A stretch of 64,000 nucleotides of DNA from Gemmataceae bacterium (GTDB lineage Bacteria > Planctomycetota > Planctomycetia > Gemmatales > Gemmataceae), in the NCBI GenBank assembly GCA_009692065.1, contig SHZY01000003.1, positions 1-64,000 on the forward strand. The letters are read 5' to 3'. Made by a program: the position numbers and the translations under genes. The notes under the pieces were generated by a model. It worked only from the letters and a program-made list of their open reading frames with translations. It had not been told where the DNA came from and made no database searches. Shown one piece after another: positions 7,397 through 16,544 of this stretch; positions within the stretch are counted from its first letter, which is position 1, and each line of letters begins with the position of its first letter.

Positions 7397-8301
7397 GGCG
7401 CTGGCTCCTCTCCGGCGCCCAGCGGCGTCTCAAGGCGGAACCGGTCCCGGCGTCTCGCCAGCTGCTGCGCGATGACGCCTCGCTTTGGAGCGAAGCCGAG
7501 CGAAAGGAGAAATAGTCCCGCGGCAACGAGAATGATGCACGGGCCGGTTGCCACGCCTTGAGTGGCGCTGAGGTAGGTTCCAACGATTCCGGACGCCATA
7601 CCGATGCCGGCCGAGATGAGGAGCATCCAGGCGAGCCGGCGCGTCCAGAAGCGTGCGGCTGCCGCCGGGATGATGAGCATGGCCGCCATCAGCAGGATGC
7701 CGACCGCGGGCAAGCCGATCACGACCGCGCCCAACAGAAGGAGCATCAGGGCGAAATCCAGCAGCCGCGCCGGCCAACCTTGAACCTGGGCGAATTCGGG
7801 ATCAAAAGCCACCAGCTTGAATTCCTTGTAGCACAGGGCCACGATTGCCAGCGTCCCGGCCGACAAGGCGGTGATGAGGTGAACGTCCTCCTCGATCATG
7901 CCCGCCGTTTGGCCAAAAATGAACGAATCGAGCCCAGACCGCCCGCTCAAAGGCATTTGTTGAATGAGGCTCCGCAGCACGACGCCGGCGCCGAAGAACG
8001 TGCTGAGAATGATGGCGATCGAGGCATCCTCTTTTATGCGCGTCCAGCGTTTCAGCGCCGCCATGATGCCCAGACCGATCAGGCCGGCTAGAAATGCCCC
8101 GAGCAACATGGCCCAGAAGTGCTTTTCCCCGACGAGCAGGAACGCGAGGCAAACGCCCGGCAACGAGGAGTGCGCAAGGGCATCGCCGACGAGCGAGCGC
8201 CGACGCAAGACCGCAAAGCAGCCAATCACGCCCGAGCAAGCGCCCAGAAGCGTGACGCCTTGCAGGACGATTAGACTATTGTAGGTAAGCCATTCGCTCA
8301 T
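7393..8301 (-). CDS. metal ABC transporter permease
   Basis: A 302-residue ABC-3 family inner-membrane permease for Mn/Zn/Fe with eight or so hydrophobic segments and the family segments [18 protein letters not shown] and [10 protein letters not shown]. It has no regulatory extension and corresponds to the second permease of chlamydial ytg operons (YtgD). Its start overlaps the ATPase stop by 4 bases and its end overlaps the fused permease by 4 bases, so the three are translationally coupled. Confidence 0.92.
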   Translation of the reverse strand: MSEWLTYNSLIVLQGVTLLGACSGVIGCFAVLRRRSLVGDALAHSSLPGVCLAFLLVGEKHFWAMLLGAFLAGLIGLGIMAALKRWTRIKEDASIAIILSTFFGAGVVLRSLIQQMPLSGRSGLDSFIFGQTAGMIEEDVHLITALSAGTLAIVALCYKEFKLVAFDPEFAQVQGWPARLLDFALMLLLLGAVVIGLPAVGILLMAAMLIIPAAAARFWTRRLAWMLLISAGIGMASGIVGTYLSATQGVATGPCIILVAAGLFLLSLGFAPKRGVIAQQLARRRDRFRLETPLGAGEEPAP

Positions 8302-9119
8302 GGCGTGCGTACCTGCGCCTCAACGGCTTGACCGAGCGTGTCGAGCACCGCGAGCCGCCCGCCGTACGTCTTACGGAGGTTTTCCTCGGTGAACACGCTG
8401 CGTGTAGCCCCGGCCGCGATGAGACGCACGTTGAGCAGGGCGAGTTGATCGAAGTAGACCGGCACGGTGCGCAGGTCGTGGTGGACCACCAGCACGGTCT
8501 TGCCTTGCTCGCGCAATTGCACCAGCAGTGCCAGGATGGCGCCCTCCGTGGCCGCATCCACGCCTGCAAATGGCTCATCCATGAAGTAGAGATCGGCCTG
8601 CTGAGCGATGGCGCGGGCCAGGAAAGTCCGCTGCTGCTGTCCGCCGGAAAGTTGGCCGATCTGGCGACCTTCAAGGTCGCGCAGACCCACCATATCAAGG
8701 CATTGCCGGGCCCAGGCCTTTTCGCCGGCGCCGGGCCTGCGGAACCAGCCGAGGCTCCCGTAAGTCCCCATCAGCACCACGTCGAGCACGCTCACCGGGA
8801 AATCCCAATCGACACTCTCACGCTGAGGCACGTAGCCAATTCGCTTACGCTCGCTGGCAACCGACTGACCGAAGATTCGCACCGACCCACTCACGAGCGG
8901 AACCAGGCCGAGCATGGCCTTGATCAGCGTGCTTTTCCCCGCTCCATTCGGCCCGATGATGCCAAGCAGGCACGGCTCCGTCAGCGTGAGATCGACATCC
9001 CAGAGCACCGGCTTGCGATGGTAGGCGACCGTGACGTCGTGAACGTCGAGAATCGGCGCTTTGACGGCTAGCTTGGACCCCAGGTCGGGGGTCGCTGGGG
9101 TAGGGTGCATTAAGTTCAT
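8298..9119 (-). CDS. metal ABC transporter ATP-binding protein
   Basis: A 273-residue ABC ATPase that powers the importer. Walker [13 protein letters not shown]-loop [13 protein letters not shown], signature LSGGQQQR, Walker [13 protein letters not shown] and an H-loop histidine (VVHHDLRT) are all present. The start is uncertain: I chose the ATG at 9119, but a TTG at 9185, six bases after the upstream stop and preceded by GGGTGG, would add 22 residues. It is the second gene of the operon. Confidence 0.92.
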   Translation of the reverse strand: MNLMHPTPATPDLGSKLAVKAPILDVHDVTVAYHRKPVLWDVDLTLTEPCLLGIIGPNGAGKSTLIKAMLGLVPLVSGSVRIFGQSVASERKRIGYVPQRESVDWDFPVSVLDVVLMGTYGSLGWFRRPGAGEKAWARQCLDMVGLRDLEGRQIGQLSGGQQQRTFLARAIAQQADLYFMDEPFAGVDAATEGAILALLVQLREQGKTVLVVHHDLRTVPVYFDQLALLNVRLIAAGATRSVFTEENLRKTYGGRLAVLDTLGQAVEAQVRTP

Positions 9120-9191
9120 CGAAATATCCGTCCGTTTAGTCACAACATCAAAGGCGTGTGCACACATCTTCAGTGTTACGGCCAAACCACC

Positions 9192-10175
9192 CTATTTGAG
9201 CGCCGCGACGATGGTGTCGACATTGTGCCGAATCATGCCGATGTACGTGCCCTCCGGCGTGCCTTCCTTGCCCATGGCGTCGGAGAACAACTCGCCCCCC
9301 TGAATTGCCTCATGGCCGCGCGCCTTGCAGCCTTCCAGAAGCGACTTCATGTTGCGTTGATTAACGCTGGTCTCGACGAACACGGCCTTCACCTTGCGCG
9401 CGACCATGAACTCGACGATCTGGTTGATGTCGCGCAAGCTCGCTTGCTGGTCGGTGCTGATGCCCTGGATGCCCTTGACCTCAATAACGTAGGCACGGCC
9501 AAAATAGCGGAAGGCGTCGTGAGACGTAATCAGGACGCGTTTTTCCTTGGGCTCAATCGAGGCGATTTTATTGATAGACTCCTCGTGAAGCTTGGCCAGC
9601 TCCGCGCGGTAGGCCTCGGTTCGCTTCTTGTAGGCGGCCGCGTTGGTCGGATCGTAGAGCGCGAGCGCATCACCGACGACGCCGGCGACCTGGCTCCACA
9701 GAGATACGTCAAACCACACGTGCGGATCGGGATGTTTGTCTTCATCTCGGAGAATGGATTTTGCCGGCAGATACTCGGCCACGGGAAACGCGGGCTTCTT
9801 GCGGGATACTTGTTCCAGCGTGTCGGTCATTTTTCCTTCCAGGTGCAGGCCTGAGTAGAAGATGACGTCGGACTCATTCATTTTCGCCACGTCGGCGGAT
9901 GTCACCTTGTAGAGGTGCGGATCGACGTCTTCGCCCATCAACTGCTCGACCTTTACGAATTCGCCGCCGATGTTGCGGACGATATCCCCGACCATGCCGA
10001 TCGTGCAAACGACCTTGATGGGCATGGCCCCCTTGTGCGTGAACGGTACCGTGACCTTCTTATCAGCGTGTGTGTGTAAGCCATCGCCGTTGTTGGCGAC
10101 CGGATCGCGCGTGCAGCCAAGAAGTGAAATCGATACCAGGCAGCTAAAACCGAAAAGTAGTATCAGTCGTTTCAT
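9192..10175 (-). CDS. metal ABC transporter substrate-binding lipoprotein
   Basis: A 327-residue ZnuA/TroA/MntA-type periplasmic receptor. The start MKRLILLFGFSCLVSISLLGC ends in a lipobox (LLGC, Cys21), so it is probably lipid anchored. The histidines of the metal site are in DPHLYK, SGLHLEG and TSHDAF. The ATG at 10175 has AAGGTG nine bases upstream; a GTG at 10187 is also in frame. It is the first gene of the four-gene import operon. Which metal is carried (Fe, Mn or Zn) cannot be read from the sequence. Confidence 0.92.
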   Translation of the reverse strand: MKRLILLFGFSCLVSISLLGCTRDPVANNGDGLHTHADKKVTVPFTHKGAMPIKVVCTIGMVGDIVRNIGGEFVKVEQLMGEDVDPHLYKVTSADVAKMNESDVIFYSGLHLEGKMTDTLEQVSRKKPAFPVAEYLPAKSILRDEDKHPDPHVWFDVSLWSQVAGVVGDALALYDPTNAAAYKKRTEAYRAELAKLHEESINKIASIEPKEKRVLITSHDAFRYFGRAYVIEVKGIQGISTDQQASLRDINQIVEFMVARKVKAVFVETSVNQRNMKSLLEGCKARGHEAIQGGELFSDAMGKEGTPEGTYIGMIRHNVDTIVAALK

Positions 10176-10216
10176 GGGACCAGACACCTTTGAATTAGCG
10201 GCAGCTTATCAAACAA

Positions 10217-10246
10217 TAAGGTACGCCTAAATCGCCACGGTGTCAA
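10217..10246 (-). promoter_or_regulatory. promoter of the metal-import operon with DtxR-like operator
   Basis: On the minus strand a perfect TTGACA (10241-10246) is followed after 17 bases by TACCTT (10218-10223). The predicted start is about 35 bases before the lipoprotein ATG. TTAGGCGTACCTTA (10217-10230), an imperfect dyad with the TTAGG/CCTTA pattern of DtxR/IdeR boxes, covers the -10 region. Binding there would block transcription. Operator identity is inference. Confidence 0.55.
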
Positions 10247-10336
10247 GGTCCGGTTAGCGATAGTTTTTGACCCATCGCGGCGATGCGCGCTCCGCCTTCA
10301 CCGCCGGGTCCGTGTGACTTGCAGTTGTTGATTCTC

Positions 10337-11140
10337 CTACCAGCCGTTCCTCTGAATCTGCTGCCACAGCCGATCGATCGCTTGCCGCAGCTCCGGCGTC
10401 GCGCGCTCGCGCTGCTCCATCAGGTAATCGCGGGCCGACAGACCCATGATGAGCAGGTCCTGCTCGACAATGCGCCGCACGAGCGGATCGGCGTCGAGCA
10501 GCTTGGTGGCCTGGCAGATCGGCCGTGGACCGGGGCGGATGGCCGCTTTCTCGGTAGCTTTTGCAAGCTTGCCCTCTTTATCGATCAGCAGCTCGGCGCT
10601 CACCTGCCCGTTGCCTCCCTGCATGACGGTCGCTCGGCCGGTGGCCTTGTTGTCTTCGTACGCGAACTCCTTCGCCATCACCTCGAACTTGAACATGCCG
10701 TCCTGGTGAAACTCCGGCGTCAACGTCAACCACGCTGCCAGCAGGGTCTTGGCTTCCTTGTCATTCTTCACGGCGGCATGATTGGCGCGGAAGAACTTTT
10801 CCAGCGTCTTGGCGTCTTTCAGGTGCTGCAACTTGCCTTCCTTGGTGACGGCGAAGATGTTGGAGGCGGACAGGCCTTCGGGCATGATCCTTGCCACCGG
10901 ATAGATCCGAAAGCGGACGATGACCATGTGATGCTCGGGGAACACCGCGTTGACGGCGGCGCCGGCCTGAAGCGTGACCTCGCCGGCTTCCTTGCCGAAT
11001 TCCATTTTGTCGATGTGCTCACGCACCAGTACGACTGACTTTGGCATCGGCTTGGGTTCCTCCTTGTCCTGTGCCCATAGCGGCGCGAGGACGCCGAGAC
11101 AGCAGATCATCGCCGCCGTGAACCATTGGTGTAGCTTCAT
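10337..11140 (-). CDS. secreted protein of unknown function
   Basis: A 267-residue protein beginning MKLHQWFTAAMICCLGVLAPLWAQ, a clear signal peptide with cleavage after WAQ. The mature part is a mix of beta-rich and, towards the end, charged helical sequence (SARDYLMEQRERATPELRQAIDRL split over the last 50 residues). I recognise no family. The start at 11140 follows GGAGCGAGTC. It is divergent from the DUF1501 gene at 11271, sharing a 130-base spacer in which I see no convincing promoter. Confidence 0.75.
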   Translation of the reverse strand: MKLHQWFTAAMICCLGVLAPLWAQDKEEPKPMPKSVVLVREHIDKMEFGKEAGEVTLQAGAAVNAVFPEHHMVIVRFRIYPVARIMPEGLSASNIFAVTKEGKLQHLKDAKTLEKFFRANHAAVKNDKEAKTLLAAWLTLTPEFHQDGMFKFEVMAKEFAYEDNKATGRATVMQGGNGQVSAELLIDKEGKLAKATEKAAIRPGPRPICQATKLLDADPLVRRIVEQDLLIMGLSARDYLMEQRERATPELRQAIDRLWQQIQRNGW

Positions 11141-11270
11141 GACTCGCTCCTTTGAAGTAAAGACCGTTGCTTGAATGTCTGAATTGAATTGACCCCGTGG
11201 GCGTATTGGATTAGTTTTAATGTTATCCCTGCGGCGGCTTGCCGCACAATGATCTATTCGAGGTGACTCC

Positions 11271-12638
11271 ATGCTGCGACTGGATGCACAAAAACCGGCC
11301 CGCTTCTGCGACGGCCTGATCCGCCGTGATTTCCTGCATGCCGGCGCGATCTCGGTGCTCGGCCTGACGCTGGGCGATTACCTTGCCGCACAGCAGAGCG
11401 GCCAGGCCGATCGCGACGTGAATTGCATCATGCTGTTCCTGGTCGGCGGCCCCAGCCACATTGACACGTGGGACCCGAAGCCCGACGCGCCGGTCGAGGT
11501 GCGCGGACCATTCCAGCCGACGGCAACCAACGTGCCGGGCATGCGCATCAGCGAAACCTTTCCGCGCATGGCTCGTCATGCCGACAAGTTCTCGCTGGTT
11601 CGTTCCGTTTATCACACCGCCGCGGCTGTACATGACACCGGCCATCAGATGATGCAAACCGGGCGTCTATTCACTGGCGGCATCGAGCATCCCCATATCG
11701 GCTGTGCCCTGGGTTACGTCAAAGGCCAGCGAGCCGAGATGCCGGCCCACGTACTGTTGCCTCGCCCGATTGGCCGCACCGGTGGCAACCTGCCGCATGG
11801 GCACACGGCGGGTTATCTGGGCCGAGCGCACGATCCGTTCATCCTCAACGCAGATCCTGCCGTGCCCGACTTCCAGGTGCCGGACCTGCTGCCCCCGTCG
11901 TACATTTCGCCGATCCGCGCCGACCGACGCCAACGGATGCGTGACGCCGTCGATGCCTCTCTGGATGCCTTCGAACACAATCAACAGGCCCGCCAGCTCG
12001 ACGGCAACTTTCAACTCGCCTACCGGTTGATGTCCAGCCCGCGAGCGCGCGAGGCGTTCAACCTGAACCAGGAATCGCCGACAATGCGCGACCGCTATGG
12101 CCGCACACGCTTTGGACAGAGTTGTCTGCTGGCCCGCCGCCTGATCGAACGCGGCGTGCGCTTCGTCACCGTCAACATGTTCGAGACGGTCTTCGACGAA
12201 GTCACCTGGGACATCCATGGCTCGCGGCCCTTCACCGACATCGCCCAAATGTCGCGCGAGGTGGTGCCGAACTTCGACCGCGCCTACTCCGCGCTGCTCG
12301 AAGATCTGACCGACCGCGGCCTCTATTCCAACACGATGGTCACCGCGATGGGCGAGTTCGGCCGCACGCCGAAGATCAACCCCGCCGGCGGCCGCGATCA
12401 TCATCCGGGCGTCTGGACCATCTTAATGGGCGGCGGTCCAATTCGCGGCGGCCGCGTCATCGGCGAATCCGACGAACTCGGCTATCGCCCGAAGTCGCGC
12501 CCCGTCACCACCGGCGAAGTCGCGGCGACTCTGTACCGCGGCCTCGGCCTCGATGTACATCGCGAGCTGCCGGGACCGCAGGGGCGGCCGATCCCGCTCG
12601 TCGATTTTGGGGTGCAGGCGATTCGGGAGTTGTTCTGA
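11271..12638 (+). CDS. DUF1501 family protein (Tat-exported, sulfatase-like fold)
   Basis: A 455-residue planctomycete DUF1501 protein. It opens with a twin-arginine export signal (RRDFLHAGAISVLGLTLGDYL) and contains the family segments MLFLVGGPSHIDTWDPKP, FPRMARHADKFSLVRSV and MGEFGRTPKINPAGGRDHH. DUF1501 proteins are usually encoded beside a DUF1549/DUF1553 protein and are thought to act together in exported polymer metabolism, though no reaction is established. Here the partner begins at 14014 and the two are separated by a transposase island. The ATG at 11271 follows GAGGTGACTCC. Confidence 0.92.
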   Translation: MLRLDAQKPARFCDGLIRRDFLHAGAISVLGLTLGDYLAAQQSGQADRDVNCIMLFLVGGPSHIDTWDPKPDAPVEVRGPFQPTATNVPGMRISETFPRMARHADKFSLVRSVYHTAAAVHDTGHQMMQTGRLFTGGIEHPHIGCALGYVKGQRAEMPAHVLLPRPIGRTGGNLPHGHTAGYLGRAHDPFILNADPAVPDFQVPDLLPPSYISPIRADRRQRMRDAVDASLDAFEHNQQARQLDGNFQLAYRLMSSPRAREAFNLNQESPTMRDRYGRTRFGQSCLLARRLIERGVRFVTVNMFETVFDEVTWDIHGSRPFTDIAQMSREVVPNFDRAYSALLEDLTDRGLYSNTMVTAMGEFGRTPKINPAGGRDHHPGVWTILMGGGPIRGGRVIGESDELGYRPKSRPVTTGEVAATLYRGLGLDVHRELPGPQGRPIPLVDFGVQAIRELF

Positions 12639-12658
12639 CCGGCGCTTGCAAGTTGCCG

Positions 12659-12682
12659 GGGGGGCGAGGCTCCTGCCGAGCC
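12659..12682. repeat. family A palindrome, single left arm
   Basis: GGGCGAGGCTCCTGCCGAGCC (ending at 12682) is the left arm of the palindrome at 13911-13989. It lies 20 bases after the DUF1501 stop and marks the left boundary of the island holding the nuclease-like gene and the REP-associated transposase. Confidence 0.8.
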
Positions 12683-12729
12683 GCGAAGTCCGTTGTAACC
12701 CGTCGCATCTCGTGCTGGAGGAGCCCGAA

Positions 12730-13402
12730 ATGAACGCCGCTGAGTTACGAGAAATTCCCCTTGCCTCGGACTTCAAAACTGGCTTGGGGGGAAATCAGCT
12801 CATACCTCGCCAGCATCATGCAGGAGCGGCCGATCATCAATCTACTTGCGAACTGCCTGTGGAAGCAGAAGCCCAAGTATGCGTATGCGCTTGAGAGGTA
12901 TGAACATCACGATTTGACGGTGAATGGCAAGCACCTCGAGTTCAAGTTTAATTACGACACGTGTGCTGAAAAATTGAAAAAAGAATTGGGCAAGCTTGGT
13001 GAGAGCCTCACTGGAAAACCCACTGTCGAAACGAAAGGAAATTGGGGCGTCGCGCCGAGGATCTGGAAGGATCTAAGCCAGAAAAAACCTCATTTGTTCG
13101 TTTGGATTATCTGCGAGCGTGATTTGGGATCGCTGAGTAGGGACGAGCTCGAAAGGATATGCTATTATGAACCGCTGCTGAAATACCGGCGCTCCAATCC
13201 GTACAAGACAGGTCGCGAATTTTTGGGGACAGTTGACGGGTTCCTGGGAATACTCCAGGGGCTCAGGCCGTTCTCTGTCTTGCCGGCGGAAATCAAAACG
13301 AACGGCGACTTTCCGTCAATCTATCACTTTAGAATCTGTGAATTCCTGCAACCTTTAGGCTCGGCGGGAGCCTCGCCCTCCCGATCCGCGTGCCAGGGAT
13401 AA
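12730..13402 (+). CDS. unknown protein, PD-(D/E)XK nuclease-like, with a frameshift near its start
   Basis: The ATG at 12730 has a perfect GGAGGAG seven bases upstream and encodes MNAAELREIPLASDFKTGLG; the frame then breaks at a G6 run (12786-12791). Removing one G joins it smoothly to GEISSYLASIMQERPIINLL and a 200-residue open frame; without the fix the open frame starts at TTG 12761. The segment HHDLTVNGKHLEFKF has the D-x(n)-E-x-K spacing of PD-(D/E)XK nucleases, followed by a predicted strand HLFVWIICERD. I do not recognise the family and the nuclease idea is weak inference. The last residues (LGSAGASPSR) are encoded by a palindrome arm. It lies between family A arms beside a transposase. 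Confidence 0.55.
13358..13382. repeat. family A palindrome, single right arm
   Basis: These 25 bases differ at one position from the right arm at 13965-13989 and are inverted relative to the arm at 12659. The sequence is read through by the nuclease-like gene, giving it the C-terminal peptide GSAGASPSR, and stands 24 bases before the transposase gene. Confidence 0.8.
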
Positions 13403-13406
13403 CGAC

Positions 13407-13889
13407 ATGAACAGCCAGGGCAAAGACCACGGCAATCTTGCGAACCGAAAACATCCCATGCATGGCGTCCTCTTCGTGGACGGCCAACCGATAATTATTT
13501 TTGACACTGTTTGTACCAAGGATCGATCACCGTGGTTGGCCAGCGATGCGGTGCATCAATTACTTCGGGAAATCTGGCAGGAGGCGAGCGCGTGGTGGAT
13601 GGGAAGGTATATGATCATGCCGGATCATATACACTTCTTCGCGGCCGCTACCGAGTCAACGATTGCTTTCGATAGTTGGGTCAAATACTGGAAATCCCAG
13701 TTTACGAAGCGCCACAAGGTGCCGGAACATCGTTGGCTGACCGACCACTGGGACGTTCGCATCAGAAACGAAACTGCGTACGAAGAGAAGTGGGATTACG
13801 TCTTGCAAAATCCTGAGCGCGCGGGTTTGGTCGCCAAACCCAAAGATTGGCAGTGGCAAGGTGTCATTCACGATTTGCCATGGAAATGA
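13407..13889 (+). CDS. REP-associated tyrosine transposase (RAYT, TnpA-REP)
   Basis: A 160-residue single-domain Y1 transposase of the IS200/IS605 superfamily. The HUH metal motif is MPDHIHFF (His74, His76), and the nucleophile is Tyr131 in WDYVLQNPERAGLV, a signature of the RAYT branch rather than of IS200 itself. RAYTs nick single-stranded REP hairpins and are thought to spread them. Family A palindrome arms lie 24 bases upstream (13358-13382) and 21 bases downstream (13911-13989), as expected for a RAYT with its cognate repeat. The gene seems intact. Confidence 0.9.
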   Translation: MNSQGKDHGNLANRKHPMHGVLFVDGQPIIIFDTVCTKDRSPWLASDAVHQLLREIWQEASAWWMGRYMIMPDHIHFFAAATESTIAFDSWVKYWKSQFTKRHKVPEHRWLTDHWDVRIRNETAYEEKWDYVLQNPERAGLVAKPKDWQWQGVIHDLPWK

Positions 13890-13910
13890 TCCAGATTGCA
13901 CGAATTGGTC

Positions 13911-13989
13911 GGGAGGGCGAGGCTCCTGCCGAGCCACGGAACGCCAAGTTACAACGGGCTTCGCGGCTCGGCAGGAGCCTCGCCCTCCC
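13911..13989. repeat. family A palindrome, complete, 25-bp perfect arms
   Basis: Positions 13911-13935 and 13965-13989 are perfect reverse complements (GGGAGGGCGAGGCTCCTGCC and its extension) around a 29-base centre. It closes the transposase island on the right, 24 bases before the start of the next gene. It would fold into a strong hairpin. Confidence 0.9.
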
Positions 13990-14013
13990 ATCCCAGAAAT
14001 GAATCGGAAACCC

Positions 14014-16467
14014 ATGAACACAATACTTTTAACGGCCGCCTTACTTCTCCCTGGCCAACCATCGCTGCAAATCCAGCCGCCCGCCGTCACGCTCACCGGC
14101 CCCCAGGCGACGCAACGCTTGATCGTGCTACGGGCCGAGAACAACGAGATCGTCGGCGACATCACGCCACGCGCCGAATTCTTCTCCTCCAACCCGAAAG
14201 TCGCGACCGTTGACGAAACCGGCGTCGTCAAGGCGATCGGTGATGGCGAAACTAACATCTCCGCGGCCCATGATGACATGCGTGCTGTCGTGAGGGTCAA
14301 AGTCGAAAAGACGCGTGAAGCGTCCACCGTAAGCTTCGCCAACCACGTGATTCCGTTGCTGACAAAGGTCGGCTGCAACTCGGGCGCATGCCATGGCGCG
14401 CTGGCCGGCAAGGGAGGCATGAAGCTCTCGCTGCGCGGCTACGATCCGGACGCCGATCATTTCGTGCTGACCCGGCAAGCCGGCGCCCGCCGCGTCAATC
14501 GGCAGGAACCGGCGCGTAGCTTGATGCTCATGAAGCCGACGCTGGCGCTGCCGCACGGCGGCGGCTTGAAGCTGGACGTCAAGTCGCCCGAGTTTCGCGT
14601 GCTGGCCGACTGGATTGCCGAGGGGGCGCCGGGCGTTTCCAAAACCGAAGCGAAGATTGAACGCATCGAGGCGTTTCCGCCGCGCGCGACGTTGAAGCCG
14701 CAGGACCAACTGCAAGTCGTCGTTCGCGCCTGGTATTCCGACGGCCACTCCGAAGAAGTGACGCGCTGGGCCCGCTATGGTAGCACGGAGGACCTGGTCG
14801 CCGGTGTCGATGACTTGGGCCTCGTCAAGGTTGCGGGCCACGGTGAAGCTGCCATTTCGGTGATCTTTGCGAATCAGGTGGCGCTGGTGCGCGTTGCGTC
14901 GCCATTCGAAAACAACGTCAAGCCGAAGGTATACGCGCAGTCGCCTCGCCATAACTTCATCGACGATCTCGTCGTCAAGAAGCTCGCGGCGCTCAAGATT
15001 CCGCCATCGCCGCAATGCTCGGACAGCGAGTTCATTCGGCGTGCGTACCTGGATGCGATGGGAGTGCTGCCTTCGCCCGACGAAGTGCGCAAGTTCACGA
15101 GCGATCCGCGCAAGGATCGACGCGCCAAGTTAATCGACGCAATCGTGCAGCGACCGGAGTTCGTCGATTACTGGACCTACAGGTGGTCCGACCTGCTGTT
15201 GATTTCAAGCCGCAAGCTGCCGCAGCCTGCCATGCGGGCGTTCTATCAATTCGTGCGGCAAAGCGTGGCTGACGACAAGCCGTGGGACCGGTTCGCACGC
15301 GATATCCTCACGGTGCGCGGCAACACCTTGCAGAACGGCCAGGCGAATTACTTCATGCTCCACAAGGACATCAGCGTTTTAAGCGAGACGACGGCGTTGA
15401 CATTCATGGGCATGTCGATCATGTGTGCGCGGTGCCACAACCATCCGCTCGAGAAATGGACGCAGGATCAATACTGGGGCATGGCCAATCTGTTTTCGCA
15501 AATCGCGATCAAGAACGGCGAGCGCGCCGGTGAGTTCAGCATTCAATCGACTGGCGAAGGCGACGTCGCCCATCCGCGCCGCGGCATCGCCATGGCCCCA
15601 ACCCCGCTCGATGGTAAACCTCATGCCGGCGCAAAAGATCGCCGCGAGTACTTCGCTGATTGGCTCACGGCGCCCGACAATCCGTATTTCTCCAAGGCGC
15701 TCAGTAATCGCGTCTGGCGCAACTTCCTTGGGCGCGGACTGGTGGAAGCCGAGGACGACCTGCGGCAGACGAATCCCGCGTCGAACGAAGAGCTGCTGGA
15801 CGCGCTGGCACGTGATTTCGTCAAGAACAAATACGACATCAAGCATCTGATCCGCTCGATCATGAACTCGGCCGCGTATCAGCGTTCTGCTATGCCGCAA
15901 GCGGCGAACAAGGGGGATGATCGTTACTACTCACGGTATCTCATTCGTCGACTTCCCGCGGAAGTCGTGCTCGACGCCTACAGCGATTTCACCAAAGTGC
16001 CGACTGCGTTCACGAAAGTCGCCGTCGGCTCCTCCGGCGGCGATGCGGCGACCGCGGATTATCCGCTGGGTACCCGCGCTTTGCAACTGCCCGATACGCA
16101 GCTCGTCTCGCAATTCCTCGACGCCTTCGGCCGGCCCGAGCGCGGCCAAACCTGTTCATGCGAACGGCAGCAGGAATCGAGCGTCACGCAAGCGCTGCAC
16201 CTGAACAACGGCCAAACGCTGAATGATAAGCTGCGCAGCAAGAAGTCGCGCGTCGAAGAATGGCTCAACGAGAAGGTCGGCGACGATGAGGCGATCCTCC
16301 GCGTATTCAGCCTTGCCCTCTCGCGTGCCCCGAATGACGCAGAGCTGGCACGCTTCCGCAAGCTGATGGCCGAGTCGGCCCGCGATCCGCAAGTGGGGCG
16401 CCGCGAGGTGCTGGAGGACCTGTGCTGGTCCGTGCTGACGAGCCGGGAGTTTTTGTTCAATCGCTGA
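14014..16467 (+). CDS. DUF1549/DUF1553 planctomycete cytochrome-type secreted protein with Ig-like domain
   Basis: An 817-residue exported protein. After the signal peptide (MNTILLTAALLLPGQPSLQ) comes a BIG2-like beta domain (about residues 25-100), a haem-type motif GCNSGACHGALAGKGG, a second beta domain, then DUF1549 with MCARCHNHPLEKW (CxxCH) and DUF1553 to the end (WLTAPDNPYFSKALSNRVW, SREFLFNR). Proteins of this kind pair with DUF1501 partners in planctomycetes. The first cysteine motif is C-x4-CH rather than CxxCH. Start choice: ATG at 14014 preceded by GGAAA; 13999 is an alternative. Upstream sequence in frame is palindrome and not part of the gene. Confidence 0.88.
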   Translation: MNTILLTAALLLPGQPSLQIQPPAVTLTGPQATQRLIVLRAENNEIVGDITPRAEFFSSNPKVATVDETGVVKAIGDGETNISAAHDDMRAVVRVKVEKTREASTVSFANHVIPLLTKVGCNSGACHGALAGKGGMKLSLRGYDPDADHFVLTRQAGARRVNRQEPARSLMLMKPTLALPHGGGLKLDVKSPEFRVLADWIAEGAPGVSKTEAKIERIEAFPPRATLKPQDQLQVVVRAWYSDGHSEEVTRWARYGSTEDLVAGVDDLGLVKVAGHGEAAISVIFANQVALVRVASPFENNVKPKVYAQSPRHNFIDDLVVKKLAALKIPPSPQCSDSEFIRRAYLDAMGVLPSPDEVRKFTSDPRKDRRAKLIDAIVQRPEFVDYWTYRWSDLLLISSRKLPQPAMRAFYQFVRQSVADDKPWDRFARDILTVRGNTLQNGQANYFMLHKDISVLSETTALTFMGMSIMCARCHNHPLEKWTQDQYWGMANLFSQIAIKNGERAGEFSIQSTGEGDVAHPRRGIAMAPTPLDGKPHAGAKDRREYFADWLTAPDNPYFSKALSNRVWRNFLGRGLVEAEDDLRQTNPASNEELLDALARDFVKNKYDIKHLIRSIMNSAAYQRSAMPQAANKGDDRYYSRYLIRRLPAEVVLDAYSDFTKVPTAFTKVAVGSSGGDAATADYPLGTRALQLPDTQLVSQFLDAFGRPERGQTCSCERQQESSVTQALHLNNGQTLNDKLRSKKSRVEEWLNEKVGDDEAILRVFSLALSRAPNDAELARFRKLMAESARDPQVGRREVLEDLCWSVLTSREFLFNR

Positions 16468-16472
16468 GTTTC

Positions 16473-16532
16473 ATATAGCCCGCCGTTTACGGCGGGTGTG
16501 TAGAAAGACCCGCCGTAAACGGCGGGCTATAT
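16473..16532. repeat. palindrome, 24-bp arms, ATATAGCCCGCCG
   Basis: Arms at 16473-16496 and 16509-16532 are reverse complements and each arm is itself close to palindromic (CCCGCCGTTTACGGCGGG). It separates the DUF1549/1553 gene from the cytochrome-WD40 gene and may attenuate read-through. It has no GTTTAG foot and forms a separate stem family. Confidence 0.85.
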
Positions 16533-16544
16533 GGCGAGGGTTCT

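Noticed and set aside
13861-13998. 46-codon extension at the start of the DUF1549/1553 protein (GGRGSCRA...)
   Set aside because: It is the family A palindrome read in frame and overlaps the transposase gene end; the signal peptide begins at 14014.
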